A DNA stretch of 64,000 nt from Pictodentalium vernedei (taxonomy: Eukaryota > Mollusca > Scaphopoda > Dentaliida > Dentaliidae). Below, piece after piece: positions 1-10,274 of the stretch. Position numbers and translations under genes: made by a program. Each line of letters starts with the position of its first letter. The stretch's first letter is position 1. The stretch is from contig CM062289.1 of the NCBI GenBank assembly GCA_031216915.1, forward strand, positions 26,865,533 to 26,929,532, written 5' to 3'. Under the pieces are notes generated by a model. The model was given only the letters and a program-made list of their open reading frames with translations. It had not been told where the DNA came from and ran no database searches.

Positions 1-736
1 GGTATAGAACACGAAACATATATGAAATTAATTCTTAGAGTTGACAGCAGGCACCACTTGTTCCTGAAAGTCAGCTACCGTATTCGTACCAGAACTGATA
101 ATACAATAATATTTCCTGAGAACAACTTGTGGACAAATGAGCTTCACATATCCAAGAACAAAGCTTGGGCATCAAATCCTTCAACACACAGCGACAGAGA
201 AGCATGGGGGTAAATTCCAAAAGTGACGTCTTTGTTTACAAATATTCTTACTTTCGATTTCCGGTCAACGTTATCGGACTCCAAAAGCATCGAAAAACAA
301 CGCCGTCTAAAATCAAACAATGGGAAAGATCGCCTTAATACAGCATGCTATTATTATATAGAGACTATACAGTTGCCATATTCTACGCAAGATATCATGA
401 CACCTGTTGAAATGTCTTAAAATTACGATTTTGTTTTTTGATGGAAATTCGTGGTATCATGTGATTTACGCATGTCTTTCGAACATGGAATCCATCTTGA
501 ATAACAAATGTTGACAGTGTTGTCCTTTTCCCAAATGCAGTTCTATCGCAGCATCTTAAAGTGTTTTGAATTTCTGTCTTTGTTTTTGGATATGTGAAGC
601 TCACGTGGCCACGCGTTGTTCTCGCGAAATATTATTTTATATCAGTTCTGGTACGAAGACGATAGAAGACTTCCAGGAATCAGTGGTGCCTGCTATCAAC
701 TCTATGAGTTGGTTACCTATGTGTTTCTGTTCTACA
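1..736. mobile_element. Foldback element with ~170-bp imperfect inverted arms
   Basis: The first ~170 bases reappear as an imperfect reverse complement at about 565-736. Examples are gtggtgcctgctatcaac near 683 against ttgacagcaggcaccac near 41, and ggatatgtgaagctcac near 588 against gagcttcacatatcc near 139. The left arm is still pairing at base 1, so the true left end may lie outside the window. No transposase frame is present; a non-autonomous DNA element is the simplest reading. Confidence 0.7.
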
Positions 737-842
737 CATCTCAACCTTCATTTTGATGTATAATTTGTTTATATTTAATTTGGATTTAAGGCATATCAGA
801 GGTTGAAATTTCAAAATAAACAAAATCTCATTACTTATGTAG

Positions 843-905
843 CACCTTAAACATAGTTTATAGTCCCTCGTGGGAACGAGCTCGTCGAGCTTGTTTCTAA
901 TAATG
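843..905. repeat. Remnant of TTAA hairpin MITE family B
   Basis: The stretch holds the family centre, gtccctcgtgggaacgagctcg, in degenerate form, but has lost the outer arms seen at 42529-42778. It lies just 5' of the SINE insertion at 930. Confidence 0.45.
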
Positions 906-929
906 TATCACCTCTATTTCTTCTGGCAA

Positions 930-1243
930 GGGGGCGCGGTGGCTCAGTGGGTAGAGGTGCAGGCTGCAAGCCGAGAGGTCCTCGGTTCGAATCCCAACTG
1001 CGGCAACCGCGTTGTGTCCTTGGGCAAGACACTTCACCCCCATTGCCCACGTGGGTGCACGGTGTCGTTGTGTACTAAGGCGTACTGCAGTCGGGAGTTG
1101 GTATGTTGGTGAGCTGACAGTTGCTCGCCGTTGCTCGGTGATTCTCTCCGGGTACTCCGGCTTCCTTCACCCGTAAAACTGTCATGGTCATGGTTAGCCA
1201 TTGTGCAGAAATATGTGACCTTAAACACAAATAAATAAATAAA
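930..1243 (+). mobile_element. tRNA-headed SINE, full length with target duplication
   Basis: The head carries a pol III A box (tggctcagtggg, near 950) and B box (ggttcgaatcc, near 982). The loop ctgcaag resembles the anticodon loop of tRNA-Cys(GCA). The body continues with cgttgtgtccttgggcaaga, similar to the conserved central domain of Meta/Nin-type SINEs as I recall it. The 3' end is an (AAAT)n tail. A 12-bp duplication, ttcttctggcaa, lies at 918-929 and 1244-1255, which fixes both ends and shows LINE-mediated insertion. It makes no protein. Confidence 0.9.
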
Positions 1244-1608
1244 TTCTTCTGGCAAAATGAAATTATTAGTTTTTTCAAGTGTTCTTTTCTGTCCTGTTAA
1301 ATGAGGGTTAACAATCATTTGTCTTGAATCTTTGAATTATACACAAATTATTCAATGTCTTCAAGTTTGCCTCCCCTGCCTGTTTAAATGCCAGTTACAT
1401 TGTCTGTCCATGGGTGGAAAATAGATACATTAGATTTAGTTTCCGTTGTTAATAAATTATTTATCCCAGTGAATGTGAATATCCCATTGACAACTGAAAT
1501 GAAAGAAATCGAAATAAATGAATGCATAAAAACAAATACAGTCCTTGTCAGAAGTGCTCTCAAACTGGATTCCATCATTTAAGTGACATAGAACTTAAAA
1601 GAAAACTG

Positions 1609-1815
1609 CCGGTGTAACAGGAATGGAAGTCCGTAGGAAAATTAGTCCCTCTGGACTATTATTCCGCGGAATTATAGTCCTAGGTCTAACATTTCTAGGA
1701 ATAGTAGTCCGGCGGACTACTATTCCTAGAAATGTTAGACCTAGGACTATAATTCCGCGGAATAATAGTCCAGAGGGACTAACGTTCCTACGGACTTCCA
1801 TTCCTTTTACACCGG
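1609..1815. mobile_element. 207-bp near-perfect hairpin MITE, family A copy 1
   Basis: Two ~100-bp arms are almost exact reverse complements around a centre near 1712 (gtagtccggcggactac). Ends are ccggtgtaacaggaatgg and ccattccttttacaccgg. A second copy of the same length is at 58747-58953. The open frame across it on both strands is a by-product of the palindrome. I see no clean target duplication. Type of transposase unknown. Confidence 0.85.
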
Positions 1816-2752
1816 AATAAAACATCCTCTCTCCAACAACATACCAGTTATGCTGCACGCGTATCACAATCTGACAGTAGAAAAATTTAATACAATGATC
1901 TGGTTTTATTTAGTACAGATTCTAGTGTACTTGAACATCCAGTGTTTTACACTCAGCCATCCCTTTCGATCATAATGGTTCTCTTGTTTCAATATTTACG
2001 CAACAAAGGCAACCTCTTTACTTTGTTACAGTCTCGAATCTTGACATACTCTCCAGTTTTCTCACCGAACTCACAAATATTCCTTGAAGTTCCGAAGAAA
2101 ATCAAGACACTCAATGCTTATACTCGAGGATCAAGTAGTGTTAGGTCAGAGAACAGATTGTAATTATAAAGATAAACGTTTCCCAAGAAAATTTTCTTCG
2201 TGTAAGCATCCAATAGTATTGCCCCATTTTTACCTGGAATGTCTTTGCAAACACTCAGAGGTAATTACTTGGTTAGTTTCATATCGGCCGTGATATCAGC
2301 CCGCGGTAACTTCATATCAGCCTGAGAAGCCTCTTTAGATTAAACCAAAACAAATAATTGCAAAAATAAAATGAGATCTGTTCAAGTTTTCTGACAGTGT
2401 TATTGCTTCTCCTTCTTGTCACAAAGCCCCTAGTTTCCTGTCCTCCTACACTTAGCCACCTGTCCAAACGTCGCGACTTCTCCACTGGGGAAGCCGCGAC
2501 GTTCTGATAGCTCGCCTACCTCTTCGACCACTTCTAACAACTCTGAATTTTATTTGGCGATGAATTTTCTATACAATTCTATTGTTTCTTCTCTTCGTCC
2601 ACCAAGTCATTACTTGTTGCCGTCATCAATTCCTCATCATACTAAACTCTGCATCAAACCACTCCACCATGCCTGGTAACGCCAATTTTACAGATGGCGG
2701 CGTTTGACGAAAAACTACGAACAAGTCGATGTAAACAAACTGGTTGAGCCTA
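1816..2752. other. Unassigned, no gene seen
   Basis: The stretch is AT-rich with short uninformative frames. A short gtcgcgacttctccactggg / gaagccgcgac inverted repeat near 2470-2505 is the only structure noticed. No splice-supported exon or domain is recognisable. Confidence 0.4.
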
Positions 2753-3002
2753 GTAACCCTTTTCATAACATGAAAAGCAGACGACACTTGTAAACAAAAT
2801 TATTGAATAACTAATATTTTTCATTTTTTGGCTCAAAAACATTGGTTATGACCCCTCATTGGAACGAGCTCGTTCCAAAGAGGGGTCATAACCTATGTTT
2901 TTGAGACAAAAAATGAAAAAATAATTAAATAATTAAATTTAATTGGCGATTTTTGTGAATAGCGCTGGTCAGTTTTCGTCGTTACGTTGGTTAAAGGGAT
3001 AA
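2753..3002. mobile_element. TTAA hairpin MITE family B, copy at 2.8 kb
   Basis: The termini (gtaaccctttt and ttaaagggataa) are degenerate versions of the TTAACCCTTTA ends seen at 42.5 kb. The centre is the palindrome gacccctcattgg / ccaaagaggggtc flanked by ctcaaaaacat and atgtttttgagac. The stem position after cctc is A opposite A here, so it is unpaired, unlike three other copies. TTAA target sites suggest piggyBac-like mobilisation. Confidence 0.75.
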
Positions 3003-3019
3003 CGCATCGGGTGGGCATC

Positions 3020-3042
3020 GGGTGGGGGGGGGGGGGGGGGTG
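3020..3042. repeat. Poly-G tract
   Basis: An uninterrupted G run of about 18 bases follows ggtgggcatcgggtg. It is prone to length error in sequencing. Confidence 0.9.
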
Positions 3043-3229
3043 TTGCAGCTAGCTCTTGCTTCGTTCATATCGGCCGAGATCAGCGTAATATCACCTGAGT
3101 TTAAAGCCATATCAGCCGAGTTTGAAAATAGGTAATTCTGGGAAAGAAAGGCACATCTAACTAGAGAAACTGTAAAGACACCATAAATAAGTTCTATGCA
3201 CAGCATTCAACGCGTTCTATAACGGCATT

Positions 3230-4200
3230 AGAAATGAATATTGTTGGTCCCGCCCATTTTTCTGAATGATGAAATACATGTACGAACTTCAGGAATGGAT
3301 TTTGCGATTTCCAGCAATTCTGTGTGAACTCAAGAGATATTGGCCATATTTTGAAACTCCGGTAACTTTTGACTCGTTCCGTGTTCGTTCCAGGTCCATA
3401 GAACATACCATGCTTGAGATATGAGCGTGACCCATTTTAAAAATATTTGGCCCGCCCACATTTTTTAGTGTAAAAACACATACATGTATGAACTTCCGGA
3501 ATGCTTTAGGGGAATGCAAAATGCGATTTCCAGCAGTTCTGAAAATGCACTCAATGACCCCTGGGTGACCTCAGTACCGTAACCCATATTTTGAATCTCC
3601 ATTGAGTTTCGACTCATTTGGTGTTGGTCCCAGGTCCATAGGTCATACCACGCTGGAGATATGAGCGTGACCTACTTTCAATATTTTAGCCCCACCCACA
3701 CCTTTAGTGTAAAATATATATATATGAACTTCGGGAATGCGTTCTGTGGTCATACAATGGGATTTCCAGCAATTCTGAAAATGCACTCAATGACTCCTAG
3801 GTGACCTCAGTGACCTTGACCCATATTTTGAGCCTCCATTAAGTTTTGACTCACTTGGTGCTGGTCTCAGGTCCATACTTCATGCAATGCTTGAGATATG
3901 AGAGAGTCCCACTTTCAATATTTTTCGCCCGTTCGCGTTTTTGCATGTATGGTTTCTGAGAGTGCCAGAGGAGGTCATACAATGTGATTTCCATCAATTG
4001 CGGAAAATGCACTCAATGGCCCCTGGGCGACCTCAATGACCTTAACCCATATCTTGAATCTTCATTGAGTTTCGACTGATTTGGTATTTGTTCGAAGTCC
4101 ATACGTAATACCATGCTGGAGATATGAGCATGACCCACCTTCAATATTTTTAGCCCCACTAACTTTTTTAGTGGGTCAAAAAAATAGGCGGTAAAAAATT
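3230..4200. repeat. Degenerate tandem array, ~226-240-bp unit, about 4 copies
   Basis: The phrase gagatatgag recurs at 3416, 3656, 3893 and 4119. Each unit also repeats ggtccata, cacccattttg-like and gcgatttccagcaattctg segments. The frames on the minus strand here repeat the same peptide phrases and are products of the repeat. No function is implied. Confidence 0.8.
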
Positions 4201-4211
4201 GCGATTTCCAG

Positions 4212-4455
4212 GTAGAAACAGCGAACAGCTGTGAACTACAGTTACTGTCAGACTCTCCAATGTACCAACCCGACACAAGCAGTGCCACCATCGACGTTAG
4301 TACACCTTAGTACACAGCGCCACCGTGTTCCGCGCGGGCAATCGGGGTAAGATTCCATGCCCAAAGACACAGCCCAGATGACGCTGGTCAGGAACGAATC
4401 ATCGACCTTTCGGTTCAAAGTCCAGTGCTCTAGCCTACGAGCTAGTGTGCTCCCA
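4212..4455 (-). mobile_element. Old SINE fragment, minus strand
   Basis: Read on the minus strand, it starts with a tRNA-like head (agctcgtaggctagagcact, then ggtcgatgattcg as a decayed B box). It then shows the SINE body (tgcccgcgcggaacacggtg region and gtactaaggtgtact). The tail is lost. The head differs from the 930 copy and resembles those at 31.4 and 49.1 kb. Confidence 0.6.
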
Positions 4456-4813
4456 ACCTACTGGGTACTTCCATGTGGACAGTATAGTAGGCCTATTAAG
4501 TCTAAGGTACGACCATTTTCACAAAAACCCGCTTAGTAACAACGTCAAGTTGGTCTGCACAGTTAACAAGGGACATCAACTCCATTACCACACGTGTTAA
4601 CTGTGATGTCAATTACGAGATCTGGAGATCTGGCATGAGATCCCTGAAGTAGAGCTTTTTCGTATTTGTCGAACTCCTGATATCTCACCTTTCAACCTAT
4701 TAAAATATTCTTTCATGACTCTAAAAGTACAAAAAAACACTCAGGTCTATTAGTATTCTGATCAGGAAGTAATCAAACATCTGTCGCTATCTTCTGGAAT
4801 CGTTCCTGACAAA

Positions 4814-5377
4814 ATGAAAATAGCAAAAATTGTACCAATTTTCAAATCGGGAGACCCTCAATCATTCAATAATTACAGACCAGTTAGCATACTGCCGGCG
4901 TCCTCAAAATTACTCGAGAAAATAACTTTAGAAAGATTATCAAACTTTTTAACCAAGCATGGTCTTCTGTACCCGCACCAGTATGGTTTTAGGAAAAAAC
5001 ACTCAACCATTCACCCCGTACTTCAACTTCTCCAGAGTATAGCCAAGAGTAACGACAAGCCAACAAAGGATTGTACCCTGTCAGTATTCTTAGATTTATC
5101 AAAGGCATTTGATACAATTAGCCACGACATCTTATTGAAAAAAGAGTTTTATGGTGTTAGAGGCCTTACGAATAACTGGTTTAAGAGCTACTTAGATGGG
5201 CGAGTTCAATATGTCACATATGATGAAAGCAGTTCTGAGCTTGTGAAGATCACCTGTGGTGTTCCGCAAGGATCCATCTTGGGGACTCTCCTCTTCTTAA
5301 TTTATGTTAACGATTGCAGTGCTTCAACACAGTTAGATCTCCTATCATTTGCGGATGACACCTCAATGCACACCTAA
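4814..5377 (+). pseudogene. LINE reverse transcriptase, catalytic part (187 aa)
   Basis: This frame holds most of an RT palm and fingers. Residues 20-28 are NYRPVSILP; 57-64 are YGFRKKHS; motif A is FLDLSKAFD at 92-100 with catalytic Asp94; motif B is GVPQGS at 149-154; motif C is FADD at 179-182. The frame stops five residues after FADD by TAA at 5375, where related proteins continue. The first Met is internal to the domain and is not a real start, since IVPDK-like RT sequence continues upstream to the stop at 4751. In an intact element the product would copy its own RNA at a nicked target. Confidence 0.92.
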
Positions 5378-6175
5378 CATCATAGTATAGATGCAGTTTT
5401 TGACGTTGCCAACACCGGGCTCTCGACGTTAATGGACTGGTGTGCTGCCAACCTCCTGGTATTGAATGCCCAAAAAACAAAATATATGATGTTCAGTCCA
5501 CCCAATAAAATATACAATACCAACGGAAGACGATTGCATGTCAACAACCAAGAAATTGAATAGGCGGAAGAAGCAAACGGCGAGTCTGTCATCAAATTTC
5601 TTGGTATATATCTGGATAAAAATATTAAATTTAAGTTCCATATGAATAAAATCTGTAGCAAAGTATCGAGCGCGCTCTTTTTAATGAACAAGGCAAACCA
5701 TATTCTTCCATACTCTGCCCTGAAAACATTATATTACTCACTGATTCACAGTCACCTCCTGTACGGAATCGAAATATGGGGTCACCGTAGTGCCGCTTCT
5801 AGACTATTTAAACTTCAGAAACGTGCAATTCGCCTTATCAATAATGAGAAATATAATTGCCATACCGATCCATTGTTCAAAAAGAATAGGATATTAAAAC
5901 TGAAAGACCTCTACAAAATGAATGTGTCGTTGTTTATGTTTGACTTTCATCACTCAAATCTACCAACGACCTTTGTTGACTTCTTTCAAGTCAATACATA
6001 TGCAATAGGTATAACAGGGCAGTTAGGTCGATTACGGTGTGGCAAACCTAGGACCAATTTTTCCGCTCAGCTACCCAAATATGCTTTCCCGAAAATATGG
6101 AATGAGCTCAATGAAAATTTGAAAGGTTCCTCCCGAAGAGCATTTAAGAAGGCTTACTTTATTGTGTCGCCGCCC
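5378..6175 (+). pseudogene. LINE ORF2 C-terminal part
   Basis: It continues the same frame after the TAA at 5375. It contains the RT thumb-like segment with KFLGIYLD near 5598, preceded by a TAG at 5561-5563. A 185-aa frame from 5642 follows, with the LINE-typical pattern LYYSLIHSHLLYGIEIWG, then KLQKRAIRLI. The frame runs into an unrelated repeat after about 6175 (cgccgccccatg), so the last residues of the listed frame are not LINE. No C-terminal zinc knuckle is visible. Confidence 0.88.
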
Positions 6176-6420
6176 CATGAAGTGGGGAGCGACATATAGG
6201 GATTACTTTTGTCGTCTTGCGTCGTCCGCGTCGACCGCGTCGTCCGCGTCACACTATCTCTTATCCGCCACTCCTCTTTAACCTATGAATGGATTTTGAT
6301 GAAACTTTCAGTGATTCTTTATCACATCATGGCATTGTGCACCTCCTATTTTATTTTTTGATCCGCTGTATTTTTTCCAGAGTTATGCCCCTTTTCCACT
6401 TAGAATTCTGTCGGAAACGC
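6176..6420. repeat. Interspersed repeat with (CGTC)-rich head
   Basis: It begins cgccgccccatgaagtgggg and passes through repeated cgtcgtccgcgtc. It ends in tttccagagttatgcccctt, a phrase shared with the array at 9.53-9.99 kb. This links it to the local CCGTCC-headed repeat group. No coding capacity. Confidence 0.55.
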
Positions 6421-7770
6421 CAGGCGACACACGTCTTCCACGGAAGACTCACATCTAAGTGAAAATCATAAACTCGTATTCATCATGCGTAACATGTGAT
6501 AATCCACACTGCAGTGATTATGTACATACTACTCGGAATAACAACACTAATTCTCTCTAACGTAACTATTGAAATTCAAAACGTGTCTGATCATTCTGTT
6601 TATTCTAGTTTAAAACCCTCTGCCGACAATTTCCTTTGTTTCGCATTTGCTGTTATCTGAAAGAGTGACGACTGAAAACGATAACTGTGGGCTGTTAATG
6701 CAATGGCTGGTCATTATTTCCTGGAGTGCTTGGCATTCTTGGGGATGATGTGCAGCAGTGTGTTGATCGCACGCAGTTGTTGTTTGGAGAGGCGAGAGGT
6801 CATTTTGACAGATCGTGTGTGTGTGTGTGTTTTTTTTTTTTTTGTCTAATAATGCACTCGCCACTGGGTATTTTAATGACTTGTTCAATATTCTGGTGCA
6901 TTATACTTTACGGAAATGTTTTCTTCCTTTGATGTTTCCATCCTTCCTTCGATGGGACAATACAATTAGCGTCCACTGTACTGTACGAAACCTTTTTTGA
7001 GTCCAGCCAATTTGTTCAACTTCAGTGAAGGTTAGGCTCCAACCTTTGGTCTGTTATCTCATCTCATCTTATCTCCTCTTATCTCATGTTATGTTATCTA
7101 ATCTTATTTCAGCTCATCCTACCTTACTTCATCTCTACTTTCCTAACACATCTTCATTCAGAATCATGCCTTATTTTTTTTACCGCATTATGAACATGCT
7201 CTTGCCGAGATTGTGATGATGCGGAGGTGAATAATAACAATAATAATGAAGTTCATAGCCTCGGTTCCACAATGTACAATCGAGAACACGCGTGGTATAT
7301 GCGTAAATATGCTCTGCGACTGAATGAGTCTGTGGTGGGGTAATGAAGATAATCATAACGCTAAAGAGGAATACAGCATACTTTCCTATCTTCATTTCCT
7401 TATCTTGTCTTAATTCAGTCTTTGTCCAGTTGCCATGACGCCGAGAGCATGCCCAACTCCGCTACTTTTGTCCGACTCCGATACTCTTGTAGAGATTGAT
7501 GTAAGACTGGTCTGTCTCGGAACAAAACCAAATTTAAGGATAACGAATACATACGTGTTTGATGTTACGACAACTTCTCATGGAAGACAAAATCACTTCT
7601 TCTGACACACATACCTTCATGTTTATCACTTCTTCTGACACACATACCTCCATGTTTATACTGATGGAGGCGACAGGAAGATGGCCAATCTGGTCATGCT
7701 GCTTCCCAACAGAATATCGTTATTTCCTTATTAACTATTGTCACTTTGTACTTTTATATTCTGTTGAATA
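6421..7770. other. Gene-free stretch with small simple repeats
   Basis: It holds a (GT)n-poly(T) tract at 6815-6843, degenerate (TCTCATCTTA) repeats at 7055-7130 and a ~31-bp direct duplication (cacttcttctgacacacata) at 7590-7657. The region 7660-7770 (gatggccaatctggtcatgc, then ctgttgaataaa) resembles the LINE-like 3' tail at 31.8-32.0 kb. No gene recognised. Confidence 0.5.
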
Positions 7771-7772
7771 AA

Positions 7773-7773
<1 letters not shown>

Positions 7774-7850
<77 letters not shown>

Positions 7851-7870
7851 TACTTACTTAATTACTTACA
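7774..7870. repeat. (TTAC)n microsatellite
   Basis: About 20 near-perfect tetranucleotide copies end with a few altered units (cata, aatt). It follows ctgttgaataaa and may have grown from a retroposon tail. Confidence 0.95.
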
Positions 7871-8420
7871 CTGTTCAGTTCGAACAGTGAGTGATGACAT
7901 AATAGCAATAAAACATAATAAAAGTTTAATGGATCAGGTAACTGTCCAGGTTGGGGGGTGGGGTAATTTCAATTACATCTTTCCCCGGGGAGTGATGATG
8001 TCCTGTTGTGAAAGATAATTATAATTATACATGTGTTATATCAATTTAACTGTTAGATTAACTGACTATATGAAGTACATCCTCAGAATAAAAAGTCTTA
8101 CAGTTGTGGTACTTGTACTTCAGCACAAAAACCAAATATGGACTTCCAGTTCTCATTCAGTTAAATTACCGACAGATAACACGAGCAGCGTCATGTTATT
8201 CCCTAATGAATTGAGCTTCGTATATATTCAAGCTAAACTTAGTCGACAGTGATGCATTCATGCAATATTTATGCTACCAAGGCAAGACAAAACAACTCTG
8301 ATTGATGATAAGGGCTACACTTTTTATTCTTTGTGTTTTCGATTTGCAAAATTATTCTGAAAAAGTGTAGCCAAAAGGATAAAATATATTCACACAAATT
8401 TTTTATTAAAAAACCACTCA
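7871..8420. other. Unassigned, no gene seen
   Basis: The sequence is AT-rich and unique-looking. A segment at 8115-8175 (accaaatatggacttccag) has a weak echo at 32660-32710, so part may be an old repeat. Confidence 0.35.
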
Positions 8421-8575
8421 AAGAAGAGATCATGTCCGATATGGACTGATCTCAAAAAACAACTTCTCACATATCAGCACCGAGCTGATGGAAGAGATCA
8501 TGTCCTTTATGGACTGATCCTCGATACAAATCATCCCTGTATATCAGCACCGAGCTGATGGGCGGCCAAATCACG
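8421..8575. repeat. Two-copy ~75-80-bp tandem repeat
   Basis: The segments gaagagatcatgtcc, atggactgatc and atatcagcaccgagctgatg each occur twice in the same order. Each copy contains a small inverted repeat, cagcaccgagctg. Confidence 0.75.
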
Positions 8576-9059
8576 CCAGACCAAGAAACAACTTCTTTGA
8601 GGTTGGAGAGGTGGAGGTGGCTGAAAATTGTTGTGGAAATTAATCAGAAACTTGCGACTTGACTGAGATATTGAAATGAAATGATGTTCCGCGGAATGGG
8701 CTCATTAACCTAATTACTAATCTTGGGTAACTCTCTAATCTTCCGCGACATGCCGATTAAAATAAAAGGATCGCGTCATGTGACAAATTAGTCCGATTAC
8801 CATATCACTGTATTCATGCGCGACCAGGCAAACGTATTGATAGGTAAAATGGATCTAGTTATAGAATAAGTATGTTTTCGTACGGAAATAAAATACTGCG
8901 TACAGCAACGCACAGAAATACTGGAAAAAATTGTTTACTTGCACTGTATCATAAATCTACCCGATGCTTCTATCGACCTGACATTTCTTTGAAAACCACG
9001 GTACTGGAATCACCTTGTCCGTCCATCCGGGCCAACATTGGGGGTTTAGGGGATATTAT

Positions 9060-9500
9060 TATTAGGGGCTACCTCCAAATTAAGGTAGTGTTAGGGTTAG
9101 GAGTGGGGCGGGGCGGGGCGGGGCGGGGTGGGGGTTAGGGTTAGGGGTAGCCCCAGAGTAGAGCTTAAGGTTAGGGAGGGTTAGGTCCCGGGGGGTAGGG
9201 TTGGGGTCAGGGGTGGGGTTTTAGTTTTAGTAGCCCCTAAACCGAAAAATAGCTCCTAATCCTATTGGTTTGGCTGTGGTGGGGTGGGGTGGGGTAGGGG
9301 GAGCCACAGAGTAGGGCTTAAGGTTGGGGGTTAGGTCCCGGGGGTGGGTGGGGGTTAGGGTCTGGGGTGGGCTTTTAGGTTTTAGTGTCAGGGTTGGGTA
9401 GGGTTAGGTGTTAGGTTGTGGTTTTGGGTTGGATGGGTGGGGTTAGGGTTCAATATAAGCTCTAGGGTGGAGGGGGTGGGGTTCTGGGTAAAATGTCCGT
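9060..9500. repeat. G-rich degenerate telomere-like repeat
   Basis: The plus strand is dense in ggttaggg, ggggtggg and ggcggggcgggg runs, with many four-G-run windows that could form G-quadruplexes. It is too irregular for a functional telomere and too internal in this window; an interstitial relic or G-rich minisatellite is more likely. Confidence 0.7.
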
Positions 9501-9985
9501 CCGTCCGTCCGTCCGTCCGTCCGAAAACATCAGTTTGCCCAGAGATTGACTCAGACGTTTATTGACCAATCTGCTCGAAACTTTGTATGACTGTTCACCC
9601 TGTGCACCTGCGATTATAGTTCCGATTGTACATTTTAGAATTATGCCCTTTTTCGACTTGAAAAAAGCAGGCCTAGAATTTTGTCCGGAGATTTTCTCAG
9701 ATGTTTATGGGTTGATTCCTTTGAAACTTCGTATGGAGGTTACTACCATGGGAACCTATGCACCTGCAATAAAAGTTTCGATCGGACTTTTTTGCCAGAG
9801 TTATGCCCCTTTTCATCTTAGAATGTCTAAATTTTGTCTGGAGATTTACTCAGATGTTTATAGGTCTATTCCTTTTAAACTTGGTATGGATGTTTACTGG
9901 CATGGGATCCTGTGCACCTGCGACGATTGTTTCACTCGGACTTTTTTGCCAGAGTTGTGCCCCTTTTCGACGTAGAATAATCATG
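9495..9985. repeat. (CCGT)n followed by ~150-bp tandem array, 3 copies
   Basis: A (CCGT)7 tract at 9495-9523 precedes units marked by gagattgactcagacg (9541), gagattttctcagatg (9688) and gagatttactcagatg (9841). Each unit ends in ttatgcccctttttcga-like sequence. The 137-aa frame across it is repeat-derived: it restates the same peptide phrases per unit. Confidence 0.85.
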
Positions 9986-10166
9986 GCGGCGGGGACAGAC
10001 CCATTCTGGGATAGTCACACCTCTAGTTTGTTGTGTAATTCCATCTTCATTATGCGGATCAGTTTACAGACCTTGAACAACAAAATATGACTGATCTATG
10101 ATAAATTCGTGTAAACTATGACCAGACACTGTGGAACCGGTGGATGGGAGTCTGATGAAGCTGCAG

Positions 10167-10185
10167 CCCCCCCCCCCCCCCCCCC
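10167..10185. repeat. Poly-C tract
   Basis: A run of about 19 C follows gctgcag, then acgccctgccccacccc. Confidence 0.9.
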
Positions 10186-10274
10186 ACGCCCTGCCCCACC
10201 CCGCATATTTTTAGATAGCGTCATTTTTAGCTCAACTTTGGCGATACCAAATTTGAGGTATTGTCATGGCCTGT

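Larger units (their letters stand above)
4740..6175 (+). mobile_element. LINE (non-LTR) retrotransposon relic, reverse transcriptase to 3' region
   Basis: One reading frame carries a reverse-transcriptase domain followed by the usual LINE C-terminal region. It is broken by in-frame stops at 4751-4753, 5375-5377 and 5561-5563. The endonuclease part and ORF1 are missing, so the copy is 5' truncated. Motif style (NYRPVSILP, FLDLSKAFD, GVPQGSILG, FADD) fits the CR1/Jockey-type LINE group; I cannot assign the clade. It is surely inactive. Confidence 0.9.

Noticed and set aside
940-1010. Functional tRNA gene
   Set aside because: A and B boxes are present but the acceptor stem does not close and the unit continues into a SINE body with target duplications.
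1595-1867. Paired 65- and 90-aa frames on opposite strands with the same peptide
   Set aside because: The two frames read the same perfect palindrome from both strands; no gene is implied.
9562-10090. 137-aa and 95-aa plus-strand frames as a secreted Cys-rich protein
   Set aside because: They follow the ~150-bp tandem array and restate the same phrase per unit.
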